From contig NZ_JACRTD010000006.1 of NCBI RefSeq assembly GCF_014385085.1, positions 1 to 64,000 of the forward strand: a stretch of DNA of 64,000 nucleotides. The letters are read 5' to 3'. The notes under the pieces were generated by a model, which saw nothing but the letters and a program-made list of their open reading frames with translations, was not told the DNA's origin and did not search any database. This document shows positions 15,864-23,682 of the stretch, one piece after another; within the stretch, counting starts at the first letter, position 1; every line of letters starts with the position of its first letter. This DNA comes from Youxingia wuxianensis. Lineage in GTDB: Bacteria > Bacillota > Clostridia > Oscillospirales > Ruminococcaceae. Position numbers and translations under genes: made by a program.

Positions 15864-17258
15864 TTAAGAATAATAATGAATTTCGATGGTGCCTTTTCTC
15901 CGGTCAAATATTATTTTGGAAACAAAGGCACAAAGCAGTATATTTTTCTCTCTTTCGCTTATTTTCTCCCCGGAAAGAATTTTGATCAGGCTGTCGCTGG
16001 TCTTTTGAATACATTGAACAGGCCAATTTTCATCTCTTTTCCTTTCCTCTGCTTCCGCTTCCAGGCGCTTTATCCTTTGCTGAACTTCCTTCTTTTTTCT
16101 CTGATATTCCTCCAGGGTGTCCACCCCCGCTTCAAAAGCTTCTTCCAGTCTTTTCATCCTTTTACGCTCCTTATCCAAAAAAACAAGCAACGCTTTGTCC
16201 CGGGTTCTCCCCGTGTTTTTTTCAATTTGTATTTTTATAGTTTGCCCCTTTAGATCCTCCTCCAATTGTCTCAACACCACCCGATTGAGTTTTTCCAGCC
16301 GGATGCTGTGGGAAACAGGACACTTTCCCTTGGCATACCGCTGACATTGAAGCGATTGCCCATTGCGTGTAAGTGTCCCGCCGCAGCCGGAACAGCGCAC
16401 CAGTCCCTGAAGCATATAGTCCGCTCTTCTTTCCCCTGTATCCCCAGTGAAAAAATGGGTTCCTTGGATAAGCCGGCTGTGGGCCTCTTCAAAAATTTTC
16501 TGCTCAATAAGCGGGGGATGCCGGCCATCCATGACAATGGGGGCCGCCTCTTTTATTCCCCGGCGCTGTTTCCCCAAATAAACAGGGTTTTGCAAGATAT
16601 AGGCTACGCTTCTGCTTTCAAATAAATTCCCTTTTACCGTTCTCGCTCCCATATTATTTAGTTTCATAGCAATCTGACGGCAGGAAAGTCCCTCTAAAAA
16701 ATCATGGAAAATCATTTGAACCAAGGGGGCGGCCTGCTCGTCAACAACAAATTTCCCTTTTCCCATCACATAACCGAAAGGCGGTTTTGAAACTACCCCG
16801 CCCTGAGAAAATTTTTCATTCATTCCCCGCTTTACTTCCTGGGCCAGATTGATAGAATAATATTCGTCCATCGCCTCCAAAAGGGCTTCTATTAATACTC
16901 CCGTTGGATCTCCCCCAAGCTGCTCTGTGATGGATATTACATCCACGCCGCATTGCTTGCGGAGCATGGATTTATACAGGATGCTGTCCTGCCGGTTTCT
17001 AGCAAAACGTGAAAATTTCCACACTAAAATCACGTCAAACGGCCGGGGCGTTGTTTTCGCCATCCCGATCATTTTCATAAATGCGGGGCGTTTTTCGGCA
17101 CAGCGCCCACTGATACCCTCATCAAGGAAAATATATTCTTCAGGCAAAACAATTTCGTGATCAGCGGCATATTCTAAAATTTTTTTCTTTTGACTCTGAG
17201 GCGAAAATTCAATCTGTTCTTCGGTAGATACCCGGATATAAGCCGCTCCTGTTTTCAT
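15864..17258 (-). CDS. Large serine recombinase of the cotJC element
   Basis: Site-specific recombinase expected to excise (and originally insert) the element. 464 residues: resolvase domain with nucleophile Ser11 in AYIRVSTEEQ, LDEGISG, and VWKFSRFARNR near 80-90; recombinase domain with GGVVSKPPFGYV near 153-164; zinc ribbon CSGCGGTL ... CQRYAKGKC near 289-315; then a long coiled coil (KERKRMKRLEEAFEAGVDTLEEY). Same architecture as SpoIVCA of the B. subtilis skin element. AGGGGG lies about 9 bases before ATG 17258, inside one arm of the 26-bp inverted repeat shared with the divergent small gene. Confidence 0.93.
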   Translation of the reverse strand: MKTGAAYIRVSTEEQIEFSPQSQKKKILEYAADHEIVLPEEYIFLDEGISGRCAEKRPAFMKMIGMAKTTPRPFDVILVWKFSRFARNRQDSILYKSMLRKQCGVDVISITEQLGGDPTGVLIEALLEAMDEYYSINLAQEVKRGMNEKFSQGGVVSKPPFGYVMGKGKFVVDEQAAPLVQMIFHDFLEGLSCRQIAMKLNNMGARTVKGNLFESRSVAYILQNPVYLGKQRRGIKEAAPIVMDGRHPPLIEQKIFEEAHSRLIQGTHFFTGDTGERRADYMLQGLVRCSGCGGTLTRNGQSLQCQRYAKGKCPVSHSIRLEKLNRVVLRQLEEDLKGQTIKIQIEKNTGRTRDKALLVFLDKERKRMKRLEEAFEAGVDTLEEYQRKKKEVQQRIKRLEAEAEERKRDENWPVQCIQKTSDSLIKILSGEKISEREKNILLCAFVSKIIFDRRKGTIEIHYYS

Positions 17259-17264
17259 AGTCCG

Positions 17265-17326
17265 TTCCCCCTTTTAATAAAACTATATTCAATGAAATGG
17301 GAATATAGTTTTATTAAAAGGGGGAA
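17265..17326. repeat. Perfect 26-bp inverted repeat between divergent recombinase and small gene
   Basis: Arms 17265-17290 and 17301-17326 are exact inverse complements, separated by AATGAAATGG. Each arm holds the AAAAGGGGG ribosome site of one of the two divergent genes, plus TATAGT that could be a -10 box. It fills almost the whole 74-bp intergenic space. Either a symmetric divergent promoter-operator giving equal expression of both genes, or an RNA hairpin that controls translation. Confidence 0.85.
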
Positions 17327-17332
17327 TTTTTC

Positions 17333-17521
17333 ATGTCAATCAAAAAGGAATTAGTCGCCCTTCCTTCCAAGCTACACTGCTCTGACGGCTCCGTCTTATT
17401 GATCCAAAAAATGGATCATGAACAAAAGGCAGAATTTATCCGCCTGGCGGAGCATCGACTGAGTAAATACTATTCTCTGCATCCAGCAAAGTGGAGAAAT
17501 CTTCTTGCCGCATTGGATTGA
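17333..17521 (+). CDS. 62-residue element protein, candidate recombination directionality factor
   Basis: ATG 17333 with AAAAGGGGG 8 bases upstream; product MSIKKELVALPSKLHCSDG ... KYYSLHPAKWRNLLAALD, 62 residues, basic and helix-rich in the C-terminal half. I recognise no family. It ends 2 bases before the attP-like arm at 17523 and is divergent from the recombinase with mirrored control sequences. Serine integrases usually need a small partner protein for excision, often encoded next to the integrase, so this is the natural candidate; that is inference without homology support. Confidence 0.65.
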   Translation: MSIKKELVALPSKLHCSDGSVLLIQKMDHEQKAEFIRLAEHRLSKYYSLHPAKWRNLLAALD

Positions 17522-18419
17522 TAATCATCTCTTTTTTCAATTGGGAGGTCCGGATGGAGAATTAGGCGCTGCCACTCGTTATCTTCAGCAGCGTTACAGC
17601 ATGCCTTTCGATCAGGTAAAGGGGATGCTGACCGACATCGGGACAGAAGAACTGGCACATATTGAAATTGTATCGACTATTCTTTATCAACTGACGAAAG
17701 GGATGTCCATTTGTGATATCAAAAAAAGCGGGTTCGACACCTACTTTATTGATCATACCGCCGGAGTATATCCCCAGGCGGCTTCCGGCATGCCTTTCAG
17801 CGCCTCTACCATCCAGGTAACCGGCGATACCATCGCCGACTTAAGCGAGGATTTGGCTGCGGAACAAAAAGCGCGGCTGACATATGATAATATTTTACGT
17901 CTGGCGGATGACCCAGATGTTCGTGATCCGATTAAATTTCTGCGTGAGCGTGAAATCGTTCACTTCCAGAGATTTGGAGACGCCTTAAGAATCACCCAGG
18001 ATCATTTGGATGCTAAAAACTTTTATGCGTTCAATCCATCCTTTGATATGAAGTGCCCACCCAAAGAAAATCCTTGTGCCTGCGCGCCTGCGCCTGCTGC
18101 TACTCTTACCTCTCCAACCTGTGATGTTCCTCAAACAACTGCTGCATGCGGCTGTGTAAGCGAAACGGTCGTCACCCCTGCTTGCGGCTGCGCAGATACT
18201 ACCGTTGTGAGCTCTCCTTGCGGATATCCCTCACAAACATCAGCGTCTGCCTGTGGCTGCGGGATAGACACTACGGTAGTGGTTCCACCCTGCGGATGCA
18301 CGGCAGAAACCCCAGCGGTTCCTTTTGCCAGTGCTCCCCGAAAAAAATCTGCTCCTTATATGCCGTTTACCCCCAATTGTAACTGCAAAAGCGACAAAAG
18401 AGGATGTCCCCGTTACTAA
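17505..18419 (+). CDS. cotJC: cotJC, 3' part: manganese-catalase-like spore coat protein with Cys-rich tail
   Basis: True coding sequence of CotJC resumes at the crossover GG (17547); the frame is open back to TTG 17505 but those residues (PHWIDNHLFF) and the lack of a ribosome site show it is not an independent start. Ferritin-like metal residues of the Mn-catalase family are present: GELGAATRY, TDIGTEELAHIE, AAEQKARLTY and REREIVHFQRF. After about 165 residues comes a roughly 120-residue tail rich in Cys, Pro and Thr with repeated CGC motifs, absent from the 189-residue B. subtilis protein. It needs excision of the element to be joined to its start at 13053. Confidence 0.92.
   Translation: MPHWIDNHLFFQLGGPDGELGAATRYLQQRYSMPFDQVKGMLTDIGTEELAHIEIVSTILYQLTKGMSICDIKKSGFDTYFIDHTAGVYPQAASGMPFSASTIQVTGDTIADLSEDLAAEQKARLTYDNILRLADDPDVRDPIKFLREREIVHFQRFGDALRITQDHLDAKNFYAFNPSFDMKCPPKENPCACAPAPAATLTSPTCDVPQTTAACGCVSETVVTPACGCADTTVVSSPCGYPSQTSASACGCGIDTTVVVPPCGCTAETPAVPFASAPRKKSAPYMPFTPNCNCKSDKRGCPRY
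17523..17572. other. Right junction of the element (attR-like)
   Basis: Left half belongs to the element and begins with AATCATCTCTTTTT (17523-17536); crossover GG at 17547-17548 within GGTCC; right half is cotJC. Joined with 13145-13168 it gives a dyad of 24 pairs with two mismatches around GG. Confidence 0.85.
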
Positions 18420-18439
18420 GACAGACAGAGCACCTATAA

Positions 18440-18484
18440 AATAAGAGGCGGCAAAAGCATTCTGCTTTTGCCGCCTCTTATTCT
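18440..18484. terminator. Bidirectional terminator between cotJC and galM
   Basis: 20-bp stem AATAAGAGGCGGCAAAAGCA with its complement and a 3-base TTC loop, serving both convergent genes. Confidence 0.9.
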
Positions 18485-18493
18485 TACAAAAGA

Positions 18494-19558
18494 CTATTCC
18501 TTTACAGAGAACTCATAGATGGTGGTATAATCCCACAAGTCTCCCGCCCGCAAAATCGGACTGGCCCAGTCCGGATGATTCGCGGCGTCCGGAGCAAATT
18601 GGGTTTCTAAACACAGTCCCGCTCGTTTTTGATAACGGTAGCCGCCCTTACCGATCGTGGAACCGTTGATAAAGTTAGCGGTATAAAACTGCACACACGG
18701 AGAGGTGGTAAAACATCTCATCAGCCTGCCGGTAGCTTCGCAGTACACTTCAGCACAAGGCCCCATAACCTTATCCCCTTTATTGAGCACCCAGTTATGA
18801 TCATACCCTTTTCCGTATATCACCGGAGTATATTGCGCATCAATCCGCTCGCCTACTTTATGGAACTGCTTAAAATCCATCGGCGTACCGTCCACTGCCA
18901 ATACCCGACCGGTAGGAATACTTTCCTCGTCCGCCTCAGTAAAGTAATCGGCATATATTTTTACCTCATGGTCTAAAATATCCCCTGTGTCATGTCCTCT
19001 CAAGTTAAAATATGCGTGATTGGTAAGATTACACAGGGTGTCCTTATCACTTACCGCCTGATAGCGGATAACGATTTCGTTTTTGTCCGTTAAACTATAG
19101 GTGACTGTTACGTCCATATTCCCCGGATAAAATTCCTCCCCATCCGGGCTGTGGTATTTCAGCGTCAGAAAATCCCCCTGCGGAGCGCTCTCTATCTGAC
19201 AATCCCATACCTTTTTATTAAAGCCCACATTCCCTCCGTGAAGATGGTTTCTTCCGTCGTTGCAGTTGAGCTGATAGGACTTTCCATTTAAAGTAAATTT
19301 CCCGCGGCCGATTCTATTTCCGCATCGGCCGATCAGCTGTCCCCGGTACCTGGCGTTATTCACATAATTTTCACCGTCGTACCCCAGCAATACATCCCCC
19401 ATGTTCCCGTCCCGATCCGGAACTCGGATGGACACAATATCTCCCCCGTAAGGGATTACGTCTATCTCCATTCCTTTGCTGTTGGAGAAGGTATACATCG
19501 GCAGATCCTCCCCTGCCGGTCCTTTGCAAAACATCGGTTTTACTGTAATTTTTGTCAT
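18494..19558 (-). CDS. galM: Aldose 1-epimerase (mutarotase)
   Basis: Interconverts alpha and beta anomers of aldohexoses. 354 residues with the GalM features: GRCGNRIGRG near 80, NDGRNHLHGG with the catalytic His, LTNHAYFNLRG near 178 and the C-terminal ETQFAPDAANHP with the catalytic Glu. Start at ATG 19558 has AGGAG 4 bases upstream; the frame can be extended to 19636 but the extra residues are not family-like. No operon partners. Confidence 0.93.
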   Translation of the reverse strand: MTKITVKPMFCKGPAGEDLPMYTFSNSKGMEIDVIPYGGDIVSIRVPDRDGNMGDVLLGYDGENYVNNARYRGQLIGRCGNRIGRGKFTLNGKSYQLNCNDGRNHLHGGNVGFNKKVWDCQIESAPQGDFLTLKYHSPDGEEFYPGNMDVTVTYSLTDKNEIVIRYQAVSDKDTLCNLTNHAYFNLRGHDTGDILDHEVKIYADYFTEADEESIPTGRVLAVDGTPMDFKQFHKVGERIDAQYTPVIYGKGYDHNWVLNKGDKVMGPCAEVYCEATGRLMRCFTTSPCVQFYTANFINGSTIGKGGYRYQKRAGLCLETQFAPDAANHPDWASPILRAGDLWDYTTIYEFSVKE

Positions 19559-20134
19559 CTTACTCCTATCCCTCACTTTGCTGTAATTCCTATAAAAACG
19601 GCAGAGCACAGGTTCTCCTGCGCCGTATGAAATCATTTGTTTTTAGCAAACGCCATCCCCAGCGCCCTCAAGCCCCCATGCCAAATATCCTAGTTGCAAA
19701 CTGAGCGCAGGGGCCATAGAAAACACCAAAACACCTATGCTCAGTAAAAAAGAAGCCGCACCGCTGATCATAAAAAAGCTCCAAGCTGCATCCATTCTTT
19801 TTTTAGCGAAGGCGCCTGCGCAGCAGCGCACCCCTCCGTCAAAAGCAACCCAGGCCACCGCTATAATGATCCCGCCGGCCAAAATCAGCACGGAAATATG
19901 CAAGGGTTTCCACTGCACCGGAAAAATAAAGATAACCGCTCAGGGAAAAACCAACAAATATCTCATCCCACTTGGGAGCATAAAAAAGCAAAAAAACTAA
20001 CCAGAAAGGAGGCCGGGAATAACAGTACAGCGGCCGTTCAATATCTTATATTCGGCACCGCCGGTTGCTCGCCCACCAGTATCTGCGCCATAATAACAAC
20101 CTTCCAAACAGATGGATTTATCCGTTATCCTCGA
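19559..20134. other. Intergenic region with only a possible decayed gene
   Basis: About 575 bases between galM and thiN. Apart from the membrane-like frame at 19643-19918 described separately, I see no gene, terminator or RNA motif that I can support. Confidence 0.5.
19643..19918 (-). pseudogene. Possible decayed small membrane protein gene
   Basis: An open stretch of 91 codons encodes two hydrophobic segments (ISVLILAGGIIIAVAWVAF and SGAASFLLSIGVLVFSMA) around a basic loop, which looks like a real small membrane protein. The only start is a GTG with no ribosome site. Upstream, after an in-frame TGA, the same frame continues to ATG 19969-19967 region (MRYLLVFP), suggesting an N-terminus cut by a stop codon. 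No family recognised. Could also be chance. Confidence 0.3.
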
Positions 20135-20800
20135 TTATACTCCGGCTTGTGCAGGCTTGTCAACCGCCCCTTCTTTTCTTGAGATAATCACAAGCAGCGT
20201 CCCTTTCCTCACGCTGATCCGCGCCGTTTCTTCTAAAAATTCGTTGCTAATTCCCAGCGGGAACTGGGGCGTCAGAGTGTACTCCTCCAAGGGATATTTC
20301 ATTCCATGCAGATTGACCCCTGTACACACTCCGTCCCCGGCGAACACAGAAATATAACTATTTTCCGCTCTCGGCAGCGCGAGGGTATCCTCTTTGATCG
20401 CCGTCGCCCAATTACGATTGGAGCGTATTTCCCCCGAAGCTCCTTTATCCGCCAAAAACACCAGCGACTGCAAATTAGCGACGGTATGATCCAAGCGTCC
20501 TCCAAAACCGCCTACAATTAAAAATTTCCGGTATCCTTTCTCTAGCCCGATTTTCAGTCCCAGCATGGTGTCCGTATCATTTTTTTCCGCAGGCACCGTA
20601 TAGGTTTCCACCCTTGGATCTATTTTTCCCCGATAGGAATCAAAGTCTCCCACCATCAGATCGGGAACAATGTGGAAGTAATCAGCCAGCTGATATCCTG
20701 CGTCGCAGGCAATACAGTAATCCTGCTTTTCTAGCTGAAACTTCACCTTATCGCAGTCCTCCAGCGGACCGCCGGCCAGTATCACGCATTTTTTATTCAT
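20135..20800 (-). CDS. thiN: Thiamine pyrophosphokinase
   Basis: Transfers pyrophosphate from ATP to thiamine, giving thiamine pyrophosphate. 221 residues with CDAGYQLADY, VGDFDSYRG near 51-59, EKNDTDTMLGLKIG near 72-85 and GGFGGRLDHTVANL near 98-111, all characteristic of the TPK catalytic domain. The start overlaps the rsgA stop by 8 bp, so it is coupled to the rsgA-prkC-stp series as in many Firmicutes (rpe, which often lies between, is absent). Confidence 0.93.
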   Translation of the reverse strand: MNKKCVILAGGPLEDCDKVKFQLEKQDYCIACDAGYQLADYFHIVPDLMVGDFDSYRGKIDPRVETYTVPAEKNDTDTMLGLKIGLEKGYRKFLIVGGFGGRLDHTVANLQSLVFLADKGASGEIRSNRNWATAIKEDTLALPRAENSYISVFAGDGVCTGVNLHGMKYPLEEYTLTPQFPLGISNEFLEETARISVRKGTLLVIISRKEGAVDKPAQAGV

Positions 20801-21698
20801 CCGGCTGCCCCTTTCTTACTTCCCACTCTTTAATCTTTTTGGCATCCTCATACATTGTGCAGTAACTTTTGTGACGGGAGGGAGGAATTTCTCCCTGGTT
20901 TACCCCCTGGATCACAGCACATCCCTTTTCCACGGTGTGAGAGCAGCCAGTAAACTGGCATTTCCCCAAATATTTTTTAAATTCCGGAAAACAGTCCTCC
21001 AGTTCTTCCTTGAAAATGATCTCGTACCTTTCCAATTCCACCGCAGAAAATCCCGGCGTATCGGCAATATAACCATCCCCTATAGGATAAAGCTGTACAT
21101 GCCGTGTGGTATGTTTTCCCCTGCCTAATTTCTGGCTGGTTTCGCCGGTGGCAATCGCCAGACGGCTGTCAATTTTATTGAGCAGGCTGGATTTCCCCAC
21201 ACCGGAGTTTCCTGAAAATGCACTGATCCCATGGGACAGCGCGTTTCTAACGGTTTCCACCCATCCATCGCTGCAGATAGAAGCTGTATGTACCTCAATT
21301 CCTACCTTTCGGTAGATCTCTTCCACTTCCGATGGGTCCCCAAGATCGGTTTTGGTAACGATGACCATGGGGGTCATCCCCTTATGGCAGGCGATGGCCA
21401 TCATTTTATCGATTACCAGCAGATTTGGGGCCGGGTCTTTTATACTGACTACAATCACAAACGTATTTACATTCGCCAGCGGCGGGCGTACCAGAGAATT
21501 TTTCCGAGGCAGGATTTCTACTACATAACCCTCTTTTTCTCCGGTAACTTCTATTTTCACAGCATCGCCCACCAGGGGGCTGATTCCGGTCTTGCGGAAC
21601 AGCCCCCTAGCTCTGCATTCATATTCCCTGCCGCCACAGGCGACATAATAAAACCCTCCGGTCGCTTTGGTAATCAGCCCTGTTTTCAACTCTTCCAT
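20793..21698 (-). CDS. rsgA: Ribosome small-subunit biogenesis GTPase RsgA
   Basis: Circularly permuted GTPase acting in late 30S maturation. 301 residues: OB fold at the N-terminus, then motifs in the permuted order TKTDLGD (G4), FSGNSGVGKSSL (G1) and ADTPGF (G3), followed by the zinc-binding CQFTGCSHTVEKGC. Start at ATG 21698 with GGAG 4 bases upstream, directly after the prkC stop; a frame extension to 21755 overlaps prkC and is not family-like. Confidence 0.95.
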   Translation of the reverse strand: MEELKTGLITKATGGFYYVACGGREYECRARGLFRKTGISPLVGDAVKIEVTGEKEGYVVEILPRKNSLVRPPLANVNTFVIVVSIKDPAPNLLVIDKMMAIACHKGMTPMVIVTKTDLGDPSEVEEIYRKVGIEVHTASICSDGWVETVRNALSHGISAFSGNSGVGKSSLLNKIDSRLAIATGETSQKLGRGKHTTRHVQLYPIGDGYIADTPGFSAVELERYEIIFKEELEDCFPEFKKYLGKCQFTGCSHTVEKGCAVIQGVNQGEIPPSRHKSYCTMYEDAKKIKEWEVRKGQPDE

Positions 21699-21699
21699 A

Positions 21700-23661
21700 T
21701 TACTCCGTAAATTCCGACGAATAATCTCCGATCGGCGTATGACCTTTGCGGTCAAAATCTAATTCATACGTTTGATACAGTTCTCCGTCAAAGAAGATGG
21801 CCACATCCGCTTTTCCGCCTTCCCCTTCAAACACCGGCTTCCAGGTTTTGGCCTCCGCCGGAACTAAAGTATCCTTCTGGACCTCTACTCCGTCCAGGGT
21901 AGCGCTCATTTCCACCTGGCGGCCAATCTCCCTGGGCAGGGGGATCATCAGGGTAAGTTTGATCATATTGTCGTCGTCTTCCCCGCTGACCACTACATCA
22001 ATCGCCGAACCTTGAGATACCTGGCTGTCCGGAGCGAAGGACTGTTCAATAATTACGCCTGCCGGCTCATCGCTATCATTGTCATAGGTAATTTTCCCAA
22101 GTTTGAGTTTATAATTATCCCCTAAAAGTTTCTTCGCGTCGTCCAGCTTGATTCCGATCAAATCCGGTACCGTCACCAGTTTTTCTTCTTTTCCCATACT
22201 AACATATACAGTGATCAGGCTTCCAGCAGTCACCTGCGCGCCTTCCCCAGGGTTGGTTTTGACCACGCACCCGGAAGGAATCCCGTCGTCAAAGATAGAC
22301 GTCTCTTCATATACCAACCCATATTCGTCCAGTCGGGCGAATACCTGAGCCGCGTCCTGACCGGAGAAATCCGGCAGCGTCACTGTCTGTTGACCGGTGC
22401 TTACCTTTACTTTGATGATGCTGTCCACCTTTACAGTAGTTCCCTCCTTGGGAGACTGCTCGTAAATAATTCCCTTGGCGTATTCGTCGCTGAACCCAGT
22501 ATCCTCCACCTGAATAGTAAAATCAGAGTACTTCGGTGAAATTTTTACATTATCATATTTCTCCCCTACCAGTGTGGGAACAATCGCGTCATCCACCTTG
22601 ACAAAAGGATTGTTTAAATAAATCATCCATCCGATAAACGCCGCGGTAACGATCACAAACGCGGCGGTAACCCCCGCCAGCACCGGGATGATCGGCGCGC
22701 GCTTTACTTTTTCTTTTTCCTTGGCCTTTTTCTTTTTTCCTTTGGAGCTTCTGGCAGATTGAATCGCCTCGGAATATTTTCTATCGTCGCCGGCATGAGG
22801 CGCGTTTAAATATTTGTATTCAAACAGGATACTGGGATTGCGTTTAAACTCATCAATATCCCGCAGCATCTGCGCCGCTGACTGATAACGTTTGTTCACA
22901 TCCTTTTCCATGGCGTGCATGGTAATCTCTTCCAGCCCCTCCGGAATGGATGGATTGATCGAACGAGGCGTCGGCGCGGTGCTCTGTATTTGCTTTAGCG
23001 CTACGGAAACCGGGCTGTCCGCTTCAAACGGCACCCGTCCGGTCAGCATTTCATAAAGCATTACGCCTACAGAATAAATATCCGTACGGGCGTCGATGGT
23101 ATCTCCGCTGGCCTGTTCCGGACTAATATAATGCACCGAACCAATGGCCTTATCGGTGATCGTATGGGTTTCGCTGCGGGCAAAACGGGCAATACCGAAA
23201 TCGGTGATCTTAATGGTGCCGTCGGACAAAAGCATAATATTCTGGGGTTTAATATCCCGATGGACGATTCCCTTATCATGGGCATGCTGCAGCGCCCGCA
23301 GTATCTGTACGGTAAAATGGACCGCTTCTTTCCATTTCAGAACACCCTGCTGTTCGATATATTCTTTTAAAGTGATCCCGTCGATAAATTCCATGACAAT
23401 CGACTGCATTTTATCGGAAAAGCTCACGTCGTATACCCGCATCACATTTGGGTGATTGAGCACCGCCATAGCTTTGCTTTCATTTTTAAACCGGCGGCGG
23501 AAATCATCGTTCTCCATGTATTCTTCCCGCAATATTTTTACCGCCACAATCCGGTCCTCAATAATATCATAGGCTTTATATACATTAGCCATCCCGCCGA
23601 TACCGATCAATTCCATAATCTCATATCTGCCGTCCAGCTTTTTTCCTAAATATTTATCCAT
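21700..23661 (-). CDS. prkC: Membrane Ser/Thr kinase with PASTA repeats
   Basis: Hanks-type kinase that senses peptidoglycan fragments or lipid II and acts in cell-wall control and spore germination. 653 residues: kinase domain about 12-270 with Lys42, HRDIKPQN at 134-141 and DFG at 154-156; basic juxtamembrane stretch; one membrane helix near 323-349; three extracellular PASTA units about 355-560; and a C-terminal domain with no clear assignment. The paired phosphatase is encoded 21 bp upstream. Confidence 0.95.
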   Translation of the reverse strand: MDKYLGKKLDGRYEIMELIGIGGMANVYKAYDIIEDRIVAVKILREEYMENDDFRRRFKNESKAMAVLNHPNVMRVYDVSFSDKMQSIVMEFIDGITLKEYIEQQGVLKWKEAVHFTVQILRALQHAHDKGIVHRDIKPQNIMLLSDGTIKITDFGIARFARSETHTITDKAIGSVHYISPEQASGDTIDARTDIYSVGVMLYEMLTGRVPFEADSPVSVALKQIQSTAPTPRSINPSIPEGLEEITMHAMEKDVNKRYQSAAQMLRDIDEFKRNPSILFEYKYLNAPHAGDDRKYSEAIQSARSSKGKKKKAKEKEKVKRAPIIPVLAGVTAAFVIVTAAFIGWMIYLNNPFVKVDDAIVPTLVGEKYDNVKISPKYSDFTIQVEDTGFSDEYAKGIIYEQSPKEGTTVKVDSIIKVKVSTGQQTVTLPDFSGQDAAQVFARLDEYGLVYEETSIFDDGIPSGCVVKTNPGEGAQVTAGSLITVYVSMGKEEKLVTVPDLIGIKLDDAKKLLGDNYKLKLGKITYDNDSDEPAGVIIEQSFAPDSQVSQGSAIDVVVSGEDDDNMIKLTLMIPLPREIGRQVEMSATLDGVEVQKDTLVPAEAKTWKPVFEGEGGKADVAIFFDGELYQTYELDFDRKGHTPIGDYSSEFTE

Positions 23662-23682
23662 CCTTCTAAGTCTCCTCCTGTG

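Larger units (their letters stand above)
13143..17546. mobile_element. 4,404-bp serine-recombinase intervening element splitting cotJC (skin-like)
   Basis: Bounded by the two GGTCC copies that mark the cotJC reading-frame break. It carries, left to right, a GNAT acetyltransferase (+), an ACT protein (-), a PaaK-type ligase (-), a large serine recombinase (-) and a 62-residue protein (+), with no phage structural genes, transposase or terminal transposon repeats. Excision would restore cotJC exactly and produce a circle whose junction is a 50-bp near-perfect dyad (22 of 24 pairs) around the GG crossover. It therefore resembles the sigK skin elements and the small non-phage element in gerE of Bacillus cereus, at a different target gene. 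Excision in the mother cell is inferred. Confidence 0.88.

Noticed and set aside
13118..17545. AATCAT shared upstream of both junctions as part of a longer direct repeat
   Set aside because: The spacing to TTGGG differs by five bases at the two ends; alignment does not hold, so I regard it as chance.
13143..17546. Transposon or IS explanation for the element
   Set aside because: No transposase and no target duplication beyond the 5-bp GGTCC identity, which is explained by serine-recombinase crossover within coding sequence.
18060..18330. CRISPR-like or tandem DNA repeat in the cotJC tail
   Set aside because: Units are irregular in length and sequence and keep a protein frame; low-complexity coding sequence.
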